Source of the DNA: an uncultured Coriobacteriaceae bacterium | Lineage (GTDB): Bacteria; Actinomycetota; Coriobacteriia; Coriobacteriales; Eggerthellaceae | DNA: 64,000 nt | NCBI GenBank assembly: GCA_949294735.1 | Contig: CASFII010000006.1 | Span: forward strand, 62,001-126,000 | Direction of reading: 5' to 3' | Shown here: positions 5,996-14,192 of the stretch, in pieces | Position numbering within the stretch: position 1 is the first letter of the stretch | Layout of the letters: every line of letters starts with the position of its first letter | Made by a program: the position numbers and the translations under genes | The notes under the pieces: model-generated | The model's input: only the letters and a program-made list of their open reading frames with translations | Databases searched by the model: none | What the model was told of the DNA's origin: nothing

Positions 5996-7618
5996 ATGGA
6001 AAACAAAATGACTGTCAATCGCCGTCAGTTCGTTGAACTGCTTGGCGTAGGCGCAGCAAGCTTTGGCTTGGTAAGCCTGGCAGGCTGCTCCTCTTCTGAG
6101 GGAGAAGCACCTGCTGAAGGCGGTAGCGGTGAAGTTGCTGACAGCCTAGTGTATGGCCAGTCAGCTGACCCGCGTGCTTTGGACCCGGCATTCTTCGATG
6201 ACGGCGAATCTGCTAAGGTTTCAGGCAACATCTATGAAGGTCTGTATGCTTTTGGAGAAAAGGACACCACGGTTCATCCTTGCCTGGCAACTGATCTCCC
6301 AGAAATTTCAGAAGACGGCACCGTGTACACGATTAAGCTTCGTGAAGGCGTTAAGTTCCACGACGGCACCGACTTCAATGCTGCTGCTGTTGTAGCTTCT
6401 ATCGAACGTCAGCTCGAGCCTCAGCGTGTATCTGAAATGCCTTATGCCTCCTTCGTATTTGGCGAAGAAGCTGCTGGTACGGGCGTTTCTAAGATTGAAG
6501 CTCCCGATGACTACACAGTAGTTATCACTTTGCGTCATGCTTCTACCCCGTTCGTAAAGAATCTGGCAATGGCTCTGGCAGCTCCTATTGTTTCCCCGAC
6601 TGCTCTTGAAGCTAATGGCGGCAATCTGAGCGAAGCTCCGTGCGGCACTGGTCCTTACAAGTTTGTGTCTTGGACGAAGCAGTCCGACGTTAAGCTGGAA
6701 GCTTTTGAAGATTACTGGGACACCGAAAACGCTCCGAAAACCAAGAATGTTGTCTTCCGCATCATTCCGGAAAACAATACGCGTGTTACGTCCCTTATCA
6801 ACGGCGAATGCGACATTATTGACGGCGTAGACCTGAGCTCTGTTGAACAGATTACGGGCAATGGCTACACCCTGTTTGCTGAAGACGGCATGACTATTAA
6901 CTACATGGCATTCAACTGCGACAGTGGCGTTTGCACGGACAAGGAAGTTCGTAAAGCTATCGCTCAGGCTGTAAATGTTGAAGAACTGGTTTCCACCATT
7001 TACGGCGAATATGCTTCAGTAGCAACTTCTGTTATGCCGTTCTTTATGGCACCGAAGTCCGAAGAAGTTACTCAGACTGCCTATGATCCTGAGGCTGCTA
7101 AGGCAACCTTGGCCGCCAAGGGTGTTACCAAGCTTCAGTGCATGACCTACACCACTTCCCGTCCTTACAACACTAAGGGTGGTTCTGAACTGGCCAAGCT
7201 CATCCAAGGCTATCTGGCAGAAGTTGGCGTAGAAGTAGATATCCAGGAATATGACTGGACTACCTACAAGACCAAGTGCCAGACTGACCCTTATGACATC
7301 TGCTTCTATGGCTGGACTGGCGACAATGGTGACCCGGACAACTTCATGAACCTGCTTGCTGACTCTAACTGGTCTATTAATGTTGCTCGTTGGAACAACG
7401 AAGACTACAAGGCTCTCATTCAAGAAGGTTTGAAGCTTCCTGATGGCGAAGAACGCGAAAACGTTTATCTGGAATGCGAACAAATGGTTGCGGAAGAACA
7501 GCCGTGGCTGCTCATTTCACACTCCCAGAACCTGTGTGGCGTAAGCCCTGCTGTCCAGAACTTCTATTATCATCCCACCGGATGCGTATTCTTGAAGGGT
7601 ACGACGAAGACGGCTTAG
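5996..7618 (+). CDS. dppA: Peptide-type ABC transporter substrate-binding lipoprotein (SBP family 5), Tat-type signal
   Basis: This extracytoplasmic receptor delivers oligopeptides or a related ligand to the permease encoded downstream. The 540-residue protein begins with a twin-arginine motif (Arg9-Arg10 in NRRQF), a hydrophobic stretch and a lipobox LAGC with Cys31, then a Ser/Glu/Gly linker. The mature part is a family 5 solute-binding protein (YGQSADPRALDPAF near the start, LREGVKFHDGTDF, CGTGPYKF, FYGWTGDNGDPDNF). The start is the ATG at 5996, after AAGGAG at 5986-5991; the frame extends upstream but without signal features. A strong hairpin terminator follows, which usually keeps receptor levels above permease levels. 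The ligand cannot be read from the sequence. Confidence 0.93.
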   Translation: MENKMTVNRRQFVELLGVGAASFGLVSLAGCSSSEGEAPAEGGSGEVADSLVYGQSADPRALDPAFFDDGESAKVSGNIYEGLYAFGEKDTTVHPCLATDLPEISEDGTVYTIKLREGVKFHDGTDFNAAAVVASIERQLEPQRVSEMPYASFVFGEEAAGTGVSKIEAPDDYTVVITLRHASTPFVKNLAMALAAPIVSPTALEANGGNLSEAPCGTGPYKFVSWTKQSDVKLEAFEDYWDTENAPKTKNVVFRIIPENNTRVTSLINGECDIIDGVDLSSVEQITGNGYTLFAEDGMTINYMAFNCDSGVCTDKEVRKAIAQAVNVEELVSTIYGEYASVATSVMPFFMAPKSEEVTQTAYDPEAAKATLAAKGVTKLQCMTYTTSRPYNTKGGSELAKLIQGYLAEVGVEVDIQEYDWTTYKTKCQTDPYDICFYGWTGDNGDPDNFMNLLADSNWSINVARWNNEDYKALIQEGLKLPDGEERENVYLECEQMVAEEQPWLLISHSQNLCGVSPAVQNFYYHPTGCVFLKGTTKTA

Positions 7619-7658
7619 TGCACTGCACACCCTAAGCTTCTGGTCAGAGAGGTTTTCA

Positions 7659-7695
7659 GGGAGCGCTCGACTCAATTGCCGGGCGCTCCCCTTTT
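7659..7695 (+). terminator. Terminator/attenuator after dppA
   Basis: GGGAGCGC (7659-7666) pairs with GCGCTCCC (7683-7690), followed by CTTTT. It probably stops most transcripts after dppA and lets a fraction through to the permease genes. Confidence 0.8.
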
Positions 7696-7767
7696 CATAA
7701 GAAGCTTAGAGCGCGCTATTCCAGCGACAGTCAAGTTGAACTTACTTAATTGTCACTGCAATAGATA

Positions 7768-7788
7768 CAAGAAATTACTAATTTCTTG
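7768..7788. promoter_or_regulatory. 21-bp inverted repeat between dppA and dppB
   Basis: Arms CAAGAAATT (7768-7776) and AATTTCTTG (7780-7788) are perfect complements around ACT. The site is AT-rich, lacks a T-tract and lies about 200 bases before dppB, so it looks more like a protein-binding site than a terminator. Confidence 0.45.
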
Positions 7789-7925
7789 AGTTTTGTTACA
7801 AAAATCTTGGGAGAAAGCGTACTTTAAGAGCGTATTTCCTTTGTGTAAGACAGAACTTGCGCTAAACTGGTACTTTGGTTGTAATTGGTTATTTTTTGCT
7901 TAAAGCATACACATTGTTTTAAGTG

Positions 7926-7966
7926 GGAAACCGGGGGCAACAAGAAGGTCCCCGGTTCCTTTCCTG
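7926..7966 (+). terminator. Leader hairpin (attenuator-like) directly upstream of dppB
   Basis: GGAAACCGGGG (7926-7936) pairs with CCCCGGTTCC (7950-7959) with one bulged A, followed by TTTCCTGTTAT. It ends about 28 bases before the dppB GTG. Position in the leader suggests attenuation or mRNA protection; no alternative pairing strand was identified. Confidence 0.55.
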
Positions 7967-7993
7967 TTATCAGGGGAAATTGAAGGGGGCATC

Positions 7994-9013
7994 GTGCTCA
8001 AATACATCCTCAAACGAATCCTTTTAGTGATTCCTGTTTTGCTGGGTGTGACCATCATTATCTTCTTGATTACTCGCGTGTTGGCAGCAGACCCAGCACC
8101 AGTAGTTTTAGGGGAACACGCCACTGCGGCGCAGATGGAAGCATGGAGGCAAGACTTTGGACTGAATGATCCTATTTGGATTCAGTACATCAACTTTGTG
8201 TTGGCTGCCTTACAAGGAGATCTGGGAACTTCGTATTACACTCACACCTCAGTTGCGGGTGAAATTGCTGCGCGTTTCCCAGCTACTGCAGAACTCGCAA
8301 TCTGTGCAATCATTGTAGCCTCAGTTTGCGGCATCACCTTGGGTGTTATTTCTGCAGTTAAGAAAAATAAGATGGCTGACCATGTAAGCATGCTTATCGC
8401 TCTGATTGGTGTAAGTATGCCTATCTTCTGGTCAGGCATTTTGCTTATTTTGCTCTTCTCTGGCGTTCTTCACATCCTGCCTTCATCTGGTCGTATTGAC
8501 CCGCTTTTGGCTCCTACGGGTGGTACTGGGTTCTTTATTCTTGACACCATCATGCAGGGCGACATGGAAGCATTAGGCGACGCGCTTATTCACTTGCTCT
8601 TGCCTACGCTTGCACTTTCGCTTTACTCAATGGCAATTATTACCCGTATGACTCGTTCCTCCATGTTGGACACGTTAAGTGCAGACTATGTACGTACTGC
8701 TCGCGCTAAGGGTCTTTCTAAAAATGCTGTAAACATCAAGCATGCACTTCGTAACGCTATGCTTCCTGTTTCTACCGTTATCGGTCTGCAATTTGGTAGT
8801 TTGCTAGGAGGCGCGCTGCTGACAGAGACAGTGTTCTCGTGGCCTGGCATTGGTAAGTATGCGGTTGACTGCGTTCTGAAGTCAGACTTCCCTGTTGTTC
8901 AGGGTATTGTTCTTTTAATTGCAGTTATCTTTGTTGTTATGAACCTTTTGGTTGACATCATTTATGCCTACCTTGATCCACGTATCAAATATGGCACGAA
9001 GGAAGAGGGGTGA
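7994..9013 (+). CDS. dppB: Peptide ABC transporter permease, DppB type
   Basis: One of the two membrane subunits of the dipeptide/oligopeptide importer. The 339-residue protein starts with LKYILKRILLVIPVLLG, the usual first helix of DppB/OppB, followed by a periplasmic loop, the core BPD_transp_1 helices and the EAA-type cytoplasmic loop DYVRTARAKGLSKNAVNIKHALRN-like segment (about 232-255) that contacts the ATPases. The GTG at 7994 follows GAAGGGGGC. Its end overlaps or abuts the dppC start (GTGA at 9010-9013). Confidence 0.93.
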   Translation: MLKYILKRILLVIPVLLGVTIIIFLITRVLAADPAPVVLGEHATAAQMEAWRQDFGLNDPIWIQYINFVLAALQGDLGTSYYTHTSVAGEIAARFPATAELAICAIIVASVCGITLGVISAVKKNKMADHVSMLIALIGVSMPIFWSGILLILLFSGVLHILPSSGRIDPLLAPTGGTGFFILDTIMQGDMEALGDALIHLLLPTLALSLYSMAIITRMTRSSMLDTLSADYVRTARAKGLSKNAVNIKHALRNAMLPVSTVIGLQFGSLLGGALLTETVFSWPGIGKYAVDCVLKSDFPVVQGIVLLIAVIFVVMNLLVDIIYAYLDPRIKYGTKEEG

Positions 9014-9018
9014 TAAGC

Positions 9019-9939
9019 ATGAGTAAGGTACTCGCTACTGAACCCGCTTCTAATATGGAACAACCTAAGAAAAAGATCGAAGCACGCGAAGGCATCTGGG
9101 GAGATGTTATTGACGGCATCGTTTCCAATAGAGCTTCTTTAATTAGCGGCATCTTTATCCTGCTTTTAGTGGTTATTGCTGTTGTTACGAAGCTCTTCCC
9201 ACAGGTTCTTCCCTACGATCCCTATCAGCAAGATTTGGGTAGCTCACTTCTTCCCCCTTCTGCTGAACACTGGTTTGGTACCGACCTCCAAGGCCGCGAC
9301 ATCTTCTGCCGCGTTTTGGTAGGTACTCAGATTTCTTTGACGGTAGGCCTCATTGCTGTAGCCATTTCGCTTTCATTTGGTGTTTTGTTTGGCGCTTTGG
9401 CTGGCTATAAAGGTGGTAAATGGGACACGGTTATCATGCGTATTATGGACATGATGCTCTCTATCCCCTCCATCTTGTTGGCTATCGCTATTATGGCCGC
9501 TTTAGGACCTGGCATCGAAAAGGCAATTATTGCAATTGGTCTGGTAGCTATTCCTGAATATGCGCGTATCGTGCGTTCGGAGATTTTAGCTATTAAGGAA
9601 AATGACTACGTTGCTGCAGCTCACGTAATTGGTGACTCCAACTTTGCAATTGTTTTCCGCCATGTTCTTCCAAACGTTCTGCCGTCTATCATCGTTCGTG
9701 CAACGCTGGGTATTTCCTCTGCAATCCTCGACGCTGCCGCTCTGGGCTTCTTGGGTCTTGGCGTTCAGCCGCCAGACGCTGAATGGGGCGACATGCTCGG
9801 TCGTGGACGCAATGAACTCTTCCGCGCACCGTGGTTGATGATCTTCCCTGGTTTAGCAATTACCTTAGCTGTTCTTGCTTTCAACCTGTTGGGCGACGGC
9901 ATCCGCGACGGTTTAGACCCGAAAGCACGTAAGAGGTGA
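9019..9939 (+). CDS. dppC: Peptide ABC transporter permease, DppC type
   Basis: Second membrane subunit of the importer, 306 residues. After a cytoplasmic N-terminus (about 1-35) come a first helix (SLISGIFILLLVVIAVVTKLF), the conserved HWFGTDLQGRDIFCRVLVGT segment and the BPD_transp_1 core with the EAA-like loop ENDYVAAAHVIGDSN. The ATG at 9019 lies 9 bases after a GAGGGG ribosome site; an in-frame GTG at 9010 overlaps the dppB stop and is the alternative. Tight spacing to dppB and dppD supports one transcript. Confidence 0.93.
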   Translation: MSKVLATEPASNMEQPKKKIEAREGIWGDVIDGIVSNRASLISGIFILLLVVIAVVTKLFPQVLPYDPYQQDLGSSLLPPSAEHWFGTDLQGRDIFCRVLVGTQISLTVGLIAVAISLSFGVLFGALAGYKGGKWDTVIMRIMDMMLSIPSILLAIAIMAALGPGIEKAIIAIGLVAIPEYARIVRSEILAIKENDYVAAAHVIGDSNFAIVFRHVLPNVLPSIIVRATLGISSAILDAAALGFLGLGVQPPDAEWGDMLGRGRNELFRAPWLMIFPGLAITLAVLAFNLLGDGIRDGLDPKARKR

Positions 9940-9944
9940 TATAG

Positions 9945-11051
9945 ATGCTGTTATCAGTAAAGAACCTCGCCACGGAATTCCCTGTTAAGAAGGGTGTAGT
10001 ACGTGCTGTTGAGGGCGTAAGCTTTGAAATTGAAGAAGGCGAAATTCTAGCCATTGTTGGTGAGTCGGGTTCAGGTAAGTCTGTAACCAGCCTGTCTGTT
10101 ATGGGGCTTTTGGCTGAACCAGGCAGAATTGCAGAAGGCTCTATCAATTTTGATGGTAAAGAATTAGTTGGACTAGACGAAAAGGAATATCAGGCCTTAC
10201 GTGGTAACGACATGGCCATGATTTTCCAAGAACCTATGACCTCGTTAAATCCGGTATATCGTATTGGTAACCAGATTGTTGAAGCTATTCGCACGCATGA
10301 AAAAATTGGCAAGAAGGAAGCTATGGAACGAGCAATTGACCTGCTTCGTAAGGTTGGTATTCCTTCCCCAGAAAAACGCGTTCATGACTATCCTCATCAG
10401 ATGTCAGGCGGTATGCGTCAACGTGTTATGATTGCTATGGCGCTTGCCTGCAATCCGAAACTTTTAATTGCTGACGAACCCACAACAGCACTTGACGTTA
10501 CCATTCAGGCACAAATTCTTGACCTGCTTCGTCGTCTGCGTGATGACACGGGAATGGCCGTGCTATTGATTACACACGACCTTGGTGTTGTTTCGGAAAC
10601 AGCAGATCACGTGGTTGTTATGTATTGTGGCCAGGTAGTTGAAGAGGCTGAAGTTCGCTCCCTCTTCAATCACCCCATGCATCCCTACACGCTTGGTCTT
10701 TTGAAGTCTATCCCCCGCTTGGAAGAAGACGATACTAAGCGTCTCTACACGATTAAGGGTATGGTTCCAAATCCCCTAGAAATGCCTCCTGGGTGTCATT
10801 TCTCAGACCGCTGCGAACATTGCATGGATATTTGTCGCACTCACGAACCTCAATTGGTTCAAGCTGGCGACCACAAGGTTCGTTGCTTCCTCTACGAAAA
10901 CCAAGATGGTGTTGTGGCTGATGACGCTACTATTTCCATCGCTGAAGAGGCTGCTTCTGAGGCTGCGCACGAATCTGACCCCAATACCGATGAACTGAAC
11001 AAATTGGAAGAGATTGCTCAGCAGCAAGCGAGCAAAGGTGATGTCCAATGA
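9945..11051 (+). CDS. dppD: Peptide ABC transporter ATP-binding protein, DppD type
   Basis: Cytoplasmic ATPase of the importer. Walker A GESGSGKS (about 40-47), Q-loop in [10 protein letters not shown], signature MSGGMRQRV, Walker [13 protein letters not shown] and the H-loop LLITHD are intact. The oligopeptide C-terminal domain ([19 protein letters not shown]) follows, with the cysteines typical of the DppD/OppD [4Fe-4S] or Cys cluster region. At 368 residues it is about 35-45 longer than usual owing to an acidic Ala/Glu/Asp tail after about residue 325. AAGAGGTG precedes the ATG, and the end overlaps dppF (ATGA, 11048-11051). Confidence 0.94.
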   Translation: MLLSVKNLATEFPVKKGVVRAVEGVSFEIEEGEILAIVGESGSGKSVTSLSVMGLLAEPGRIAEGSINFDGKELVGLDEKEYQALRGNDMAMIFQEPMTSLNPVYRIGNQIVEAIRTHEKIGKKEAMERAIDLLRKVGIPSPEKRVHDYPHQMSGGMRQRVMIAMALACNPKLLIADEPTTALDVTIQAQILDLLRRLRDDTGMAVLLITHDLGVVSETADHVVVMYCGQVVEEAEVRSLFNHPMHPYTLGLLKSIPRLEEDDTKRLYTIKGMVPNPLEMPPGCHFSDRCEHCMDICRTHEPQLVQAGDHKVRCFLYENQDGVVADDATISIAEEAASEAAHESDPNTDELNKLEEIAQQQASKGDVQ

Positions 11052-12073
11052 GTGAAATTAAAGTTGTTGAACATGTAGAAGAACCCAAGTCTACTCCCCA
11101 GGCTGAGGGAGATGTCTTACTGGAAGTTCAGCACCTGACAAAGAGGTTCCCTGCCGATACCAATTTCTTCGGTAAAGCTACCTCGTATGTTCAGGCTGTT
11201 GATGACGTAAGTTTCTTCATCCGTAAGGGCGAGGCGTTCGGCTTGGTTGGTGAATCTGGATGCGGTAAAACGACCATTGGTAAGATGCTCGTTAACCTCA
11301 TCACGCCTACTTCAGGCAAGATTATCTTTGACGGCAATGACTTAACCGCCATGGATAAGAACGAACGTAAGAACTACTGCAAAGATATTCAACTTATCTT
11401 CCAGGATCCCTACGCTTCGTTAAATCCGCGTATGCGTGTTGGTGACATCATTGCCGAACCAATGATTACCAATAATGTAGTCCCTAAGGATCAGGTAGAA
11501 AAACGCGTAAACGAATTGCTTGAATGTGTTGGCCTGGCAAACTATATGCGTAATCGCTATCCGCATGAATTCTCTGGTGGTCAGCGTCAGCGTGTAGGTA
11601 TTGCACGTGCATTGGCAGTTAACCCGAAGCTTATTGTATGCGACGAACCAGTTTCAGCTCTTGACGTTTCTATTCAAGCTCAAGTATTAAATTTGCTTGA
11701 TGAGCTTAAGGAAGAATTCGGGCTTACCTATCTGTTCATTGCTCATGGTCTTAACGTGGTAAAGCATGTTTCTGACCGGGTGGGTGTTATGTACTTGGGC
11801 AAGATGATGGAAATTGCACCGAAGGGATCTTTGTATAACGACCCACTTTCCCCTTATACGCAAGCACTGCTTTCTGCTATTCCTTCTGTTGATCCGGCCT
11901 CTAAGCGTGACCGCATCATTTTGGAAGGTGATGTTCCCTCGCCTATTGATCCTCCTGCTGGTTGTAGGTTTGCAGGTCGTTGCTTTGCTAAGGTTGAAGG
12001 CTGCGACGAAAAGATGCCTGAGCTTAAAGAAGTGAAGGAAAATCACTGGTGCGCTTGCTACCGTTATAACTAA
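11048..12073 (+). CDS. dppF: Peptide ABC transporter ATP-binding protein, DppF type
   Basis: Second ATPase of the importer, forming a heterodimer with DppD. The 341-residue protein shows Walker [10 protein letters not shown]-loop [12 protein letters not shown], signature [15 protein letters not shown], Walker [13 protein letters not shown] and the C-terminal oligo_HPY part ([20 protein letters not shown]). It starts at an ATG overlapping the dppD stop, implying translational coupling. The operon ends here: a MerR-type palindrome lies 10 bases after the stop and a strong terminator follows. FIAHGLN replaces the common ISHDL at the H-loop; the essential His is kept. Confidence 0.94.
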   Translation: MSEIKVVEHVEEPKSTPQAEGDVLLEVQHLTKRFPADTNFFGKATSYVQAVDDVSFFIRKGEAFGLVGESGCGKTTIGKMLVNLITPTSGKIIFDGNDLTAMDKNERKNYCKDIQLIFQDPYASLNPRMRVGDIIAEPMITNNVVPKDQVEKRVNELLECVGLANYMRNRYPHEFSGGQRQRVGIARALAVNPKLIVCDEPVSALDVSIQAQVLNLLDELKEEFGLTYLFIAHGLNVVKHVSDRVGVMYLGKMMEIAPKGSLYNDPLSPYTQALLSAIPSVDPASKRDRIILEGDVPSPIDPPAGCRFAGRCFAKVEGCDEKMPELKEVKENHWCACYRYN

Positions 12074-12083
12074 GCGCTCTTGC

Positions 12084-12102
12084 ACTTAGAGTTACTCTAA
12101 GT
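12084..12102. promoter_or_regulatory. MerR-type palindrome, site D (between dppF and the PAP2 gene)
   Basis: ACTTAGAGTTACTCTAAGT is a perfect 9-1-9 palindrome, the longest of the four sites. Rightward, TTGCAC at 12080-12085 and TATCGG at 12105-12110 flank it with exactly 19 bp, the spacing typical of MerR-activated promoters, though the -10 is poor. Both neighbouring genes end here, so any transcript would run antisense to the PAP2 gene through the terminator at 12111. It might instead add to mRNA 3'-end structure. Confidence 0.5.
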
Positions 12103-12110
12103 AGTATCGG

Positions 12111-12145
12111 AAGGCGGTATTTATATACCGCCTTCTTTCTTTTGT
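12111..12145 (+). terminator. Terminator of the dpp operon
   Basis: AAGGCGGTAT (12111-12120) pairs with ATACCGCCTT (12125-12134) around TTAT, followed by CTTTCTTTTG. The stop codon of the convergent PAP2 gene lies in the loop, so the 3' ends are packed together. Confidence 0.85.
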
Positions 12146-12687
12146 TCTTTATTACCCTGGGAGTTTTTCGCCAGCAAAGAAAATGAAATATACCCAACAA
12201 CAAGCCCGAGGATACAACCTCCTAAAACATCGGTTGGATAGTGAACATAAAGATATAGGCGCGAAAATGCGACCAAACACGCAAAAATAACAGCAAGTAC
12301 TTTTCCAGCAGTTAACCACCTGTTCTTCTGTTCATTTGGTATGAGACAAAACACCATTGCCGGCGCGAAAGAAGTGCCAGAGTGTCCCGAAGGAAAAGAG
12401 AAACTGGTAGGAGCCTCAATTACTAGTGAGCCGTAATCATGCGCTATAAACGGACGCACGCGTTCCACAATTGGCTTGATAATGACATCACCAAGCAAAA
12501 ATACAGCCACAAGGGCAACAAGCATTGCTAACGCATACTGGCGTTTGGTTGGCATACAGGCCATAATGGCAATGCATGCAAACCAAACAATGGCATAGTC
12601 TCCCAAAAAGGTTATTGATTTCATAAAGGCATCCATACCAGGAGATCCAAGAAAATCCTGGATGGCATTTAAAATAGCAACCTCCAC
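12121..12687 (-). CDS. PAP2-superfamily membrane phosphatase
   Basis: A membrane acid phosphatase that probably dephosphorylates a lipid phosphate, such as undecaprenyl pyrophosphate or phosphatidate. The 188-residue protein has about five membrane helices and the three PAP2 motifs: KPIVERVRP (about 71-79), PSGHSG (about 99-104) and SRLYLYVHYPTDV (about 142-154), with the catalytic His residues in the last two. The polar tail NSQGNKEQKKEGG is cytoplasmic. The GTG at 12687 lies 30 bases after the thioesterase gene, so the two probably share a message. The substrate is not defined. Confidence 0.88.
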   Translation of the reverse strand: MEVAILNAIQDFLGSPGMDAFMKSITFLGDYAIVWFACIAIMACMPTKRQYALAMLVALVAVFLLGDVIIKPIVERVRPFIAHDYGSLVIEAPTSFSFPSGHSGTSFAPAMVFCLIPNEQKNRWLTAGKVLAVIFACLVAFSRLYLYVHYPTDVLGGCILGLVVGYISFSLLAKNSQGNKEQKKEGGI

Positions 12688-12717
12688 TGCAACCCCATAT
12701 AAAAGTCTAAGGTGAAA

Positions 12718-13158
12718 TTACGCTTCTTCAGGTTCTAGGATTTCTGAATAACGCTCGAACAAGCGCGGCATAACCTTTTTGATGCTAACTGGCTTAAAGG
12801 TAGTCGCCTCTACTAAACAATGCGTACTTTTTCCCGTACAGCAAGGCTTATCGTGGTCCATGTCTTGACCCTCTTTAAAAACTTCATACGCATATACGGT
12901 TTTCGTGGGCCTGTTAACGATTACACGCGTACGGACAATGGCTGCTTCTCCATAATGCAACGGAGTCCCATAGTTAATCTCCACATTAAAGACTGGGGAC
13001 AAGTACCCTGCCGCTTCTATTTCCTCATAGGGAACACCAATGTTTTTCAGAAAATCAGTTCGAGCGTCTTCAAAATACAGGAGATAGTTTGCATGATAGA
13101 CAATTCCCATCATGTCTGTTTCCGCATATCGAATATTGATTGGGGTGCAAACCTTCAT
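12718..13158 (-). CDS. Acyl-CoA thioesterase of the 4HBT hotdog family
   Basis: A 146-residue single hotdog domain. The N-terminal signature IRYAETDMMGIVYHANYLLYFE contains the catalytic Asp/Tyr-His region of YbgC/4-hydroxybenzoyl-CoA-type thioesterases. The ATG at 13158 is preferred, 8 bases after AAGG; an in-frame GTG lies at 13167. It is transcribed divergently from a MenA-like prenyltransferase across a 74-base gap, so hydrolysis of 1,4-dihydroxy-2-naphthoyl-CoA is a reasonable hypothesis. A general acyl-CoA role is equally possible from sequence alone. Confidence 0.88.
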   Translation of the reverse strand: MKVCTPINIRYAETDMMGIVYHANYLLYFEDARTDFLKNIGVPYEEIEAAGYLSPVFNVEINYGTPLHYGEAAIVRTRVIVNRPTKTVYAYEVFKEGQDMDHDKPCCTGKSTHCLVEATTFKPVSIKKVMPRLFERYSEILEPEEA

Positions 13159-13232
13159 TTTCGCCACCTTAACTTAACTCAGCTACAATATGCCTATATC
13201 CTATCGCAAATAGCTTAAGAAGGAAGGCATAC

Positions 13233-14180
13233 GTGTCGGCGAACGATGAATTTAAAGAATATGGTCACCTTACGGTTACCTTAGCACTTCAACTGGCAGC
13301 ACCTCATACCTGGGTAGCAGCCATTTTACCTGTTCTTATTGCTACATGTTGTGCATCAGTGACCTCCACTTCCCCTCTCTCGGTGGTAATGGTTTGCGTA
13401 TTGTTAGTCATTTGCATCCTTATGCAAAGTGCAGTGAACACGTTTAATGACTATTTTGATTACGTGAGCGGCTCGGACTCAGCCGACGACAACGTTGAAA
13501 TTACCGACGCTACCCTGGTCTATAACAACATTAATCCTAAGTCTGCCCTTGCCTTAGCTATTGCTTTTTTGGTAGCTGCCTTTACGCTGGGCCTCTACGT
13601 TATCTATTGCGCTGGTTGGATTCCTTTGGCTCTTGGACTTATTGGCGCTTGCGTAGTAGTCCTCTATTCAGCTGGAAAAACACCTATATCCTATCTACCC
13701 ATTGGTGAATTAGTAAGTGGTTTTGTTATGGGAGGTCTCATTCCTCTTGCATGTTACCAAGCACTCACGGGTGAACTTAATTGGTTTATGCTTCTCTGGG
13801 CGCTTCCTACTATTTTTAGTGTAGGTTTAGTTATGCTTACCAACAATACCTGCGATATCGAAAAAGATGTCGAAAGTGGCCGTCATACGCTTTCTGTTTT
13901 CCTCAAGCGTGAAAAGGCGCGGAAGCTGTATCACGGTATTCTGCTAGTTTGGATAGTTACTATTGTAGTGCTTGTAGGATTATTCTTTACTGAGGGTCTT
14001 ATTGTAATCCCGTTCATGTTACTTGCTTCTTATCCCCTGCTCAAAGCCCTTATTTCTAATCCTTTAGCTCCTAAATCAAGGGTTGGAGCCATGGCACAAA
14101 TATGTAGTGTTAATATTGCTCTCGGTTCGTTTTACGCTGCTGCTATACTAGCAAGCTCAGCCTGTACGTTATTAATGTAG
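13233..14180 (+). CDS. menA: UbiA-family prenyltransferase, likely 1,4-dihydroxy-2-naphthoate polyprenyltransferase (MenA)
   Basis: A membrane prenyltransferase that attaches an isoprenoid chain to an aromatic acceptor. The 315-residue protein has eight to nine predicted helices and both Asp-rich motifs: NDYFDYVSGSD (about 72-82) and DIEKDVESGRHT (about 210), which bind the Mg-diphosphate of the prenyl donor. The sequence around both motifs resembles MenA more than UbiA or heme O synthase. The GTG at 13233 follows AAGAAGGAAGG. A divergent thioesterase and the cydAB genes elsewhere in the window fit menaquinone synthesis, but no other men gene is in view. Confidence 0.85.
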   Translation: MSANDEFKEYGHLTVTLALQLAAPHTWVAAILPVLIATCCASVTSTSPLSVVMVCVLLVICILMQSAVNTFNDYFDYVSGSDSADDNVEITDATLVYNNINPKSALALAIAFLVAAFTLGLYVIYCAGWIPLALGLIGACVVVLYSAGKTPISYLPIGELVSGFVMGGLIPLACYQALTGELNWFMLLWALPTIFSVGLVMLTNNTCDIEKDVESGRHTLSVFLKREKARKLYHGILLVWIVTIVVLVGLFFTEGLIVIPFMLLASYPLLKALISNPLAPKSRVGAMAQICSVNIALGSFYAAAILASSACTLLM

Positions 14181-14192
14181 AAAAGGAATTCC

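Larger units (their letters stand above)
7619..7993. other. Regulatory interval between dppA and dppB (no gene)
   Basis: These 375 bases contain no credible ORF. They hold a terminator right after dppA, a perfect 9-bp inverted repeat in the AT-rich middle, and a second GC-rich hairpin immediately before the dppB ribosome site. dppB-F may therefore have its own promoter and attenuation signal in addition to read-through. Confidence 0.6.

Noticed and set aside
7016-7483. A 155-codon minus-strand frame inside dppA
   Set aside because: Lies fully within a well-supported binding-protein gene and has no start signals or protein features.
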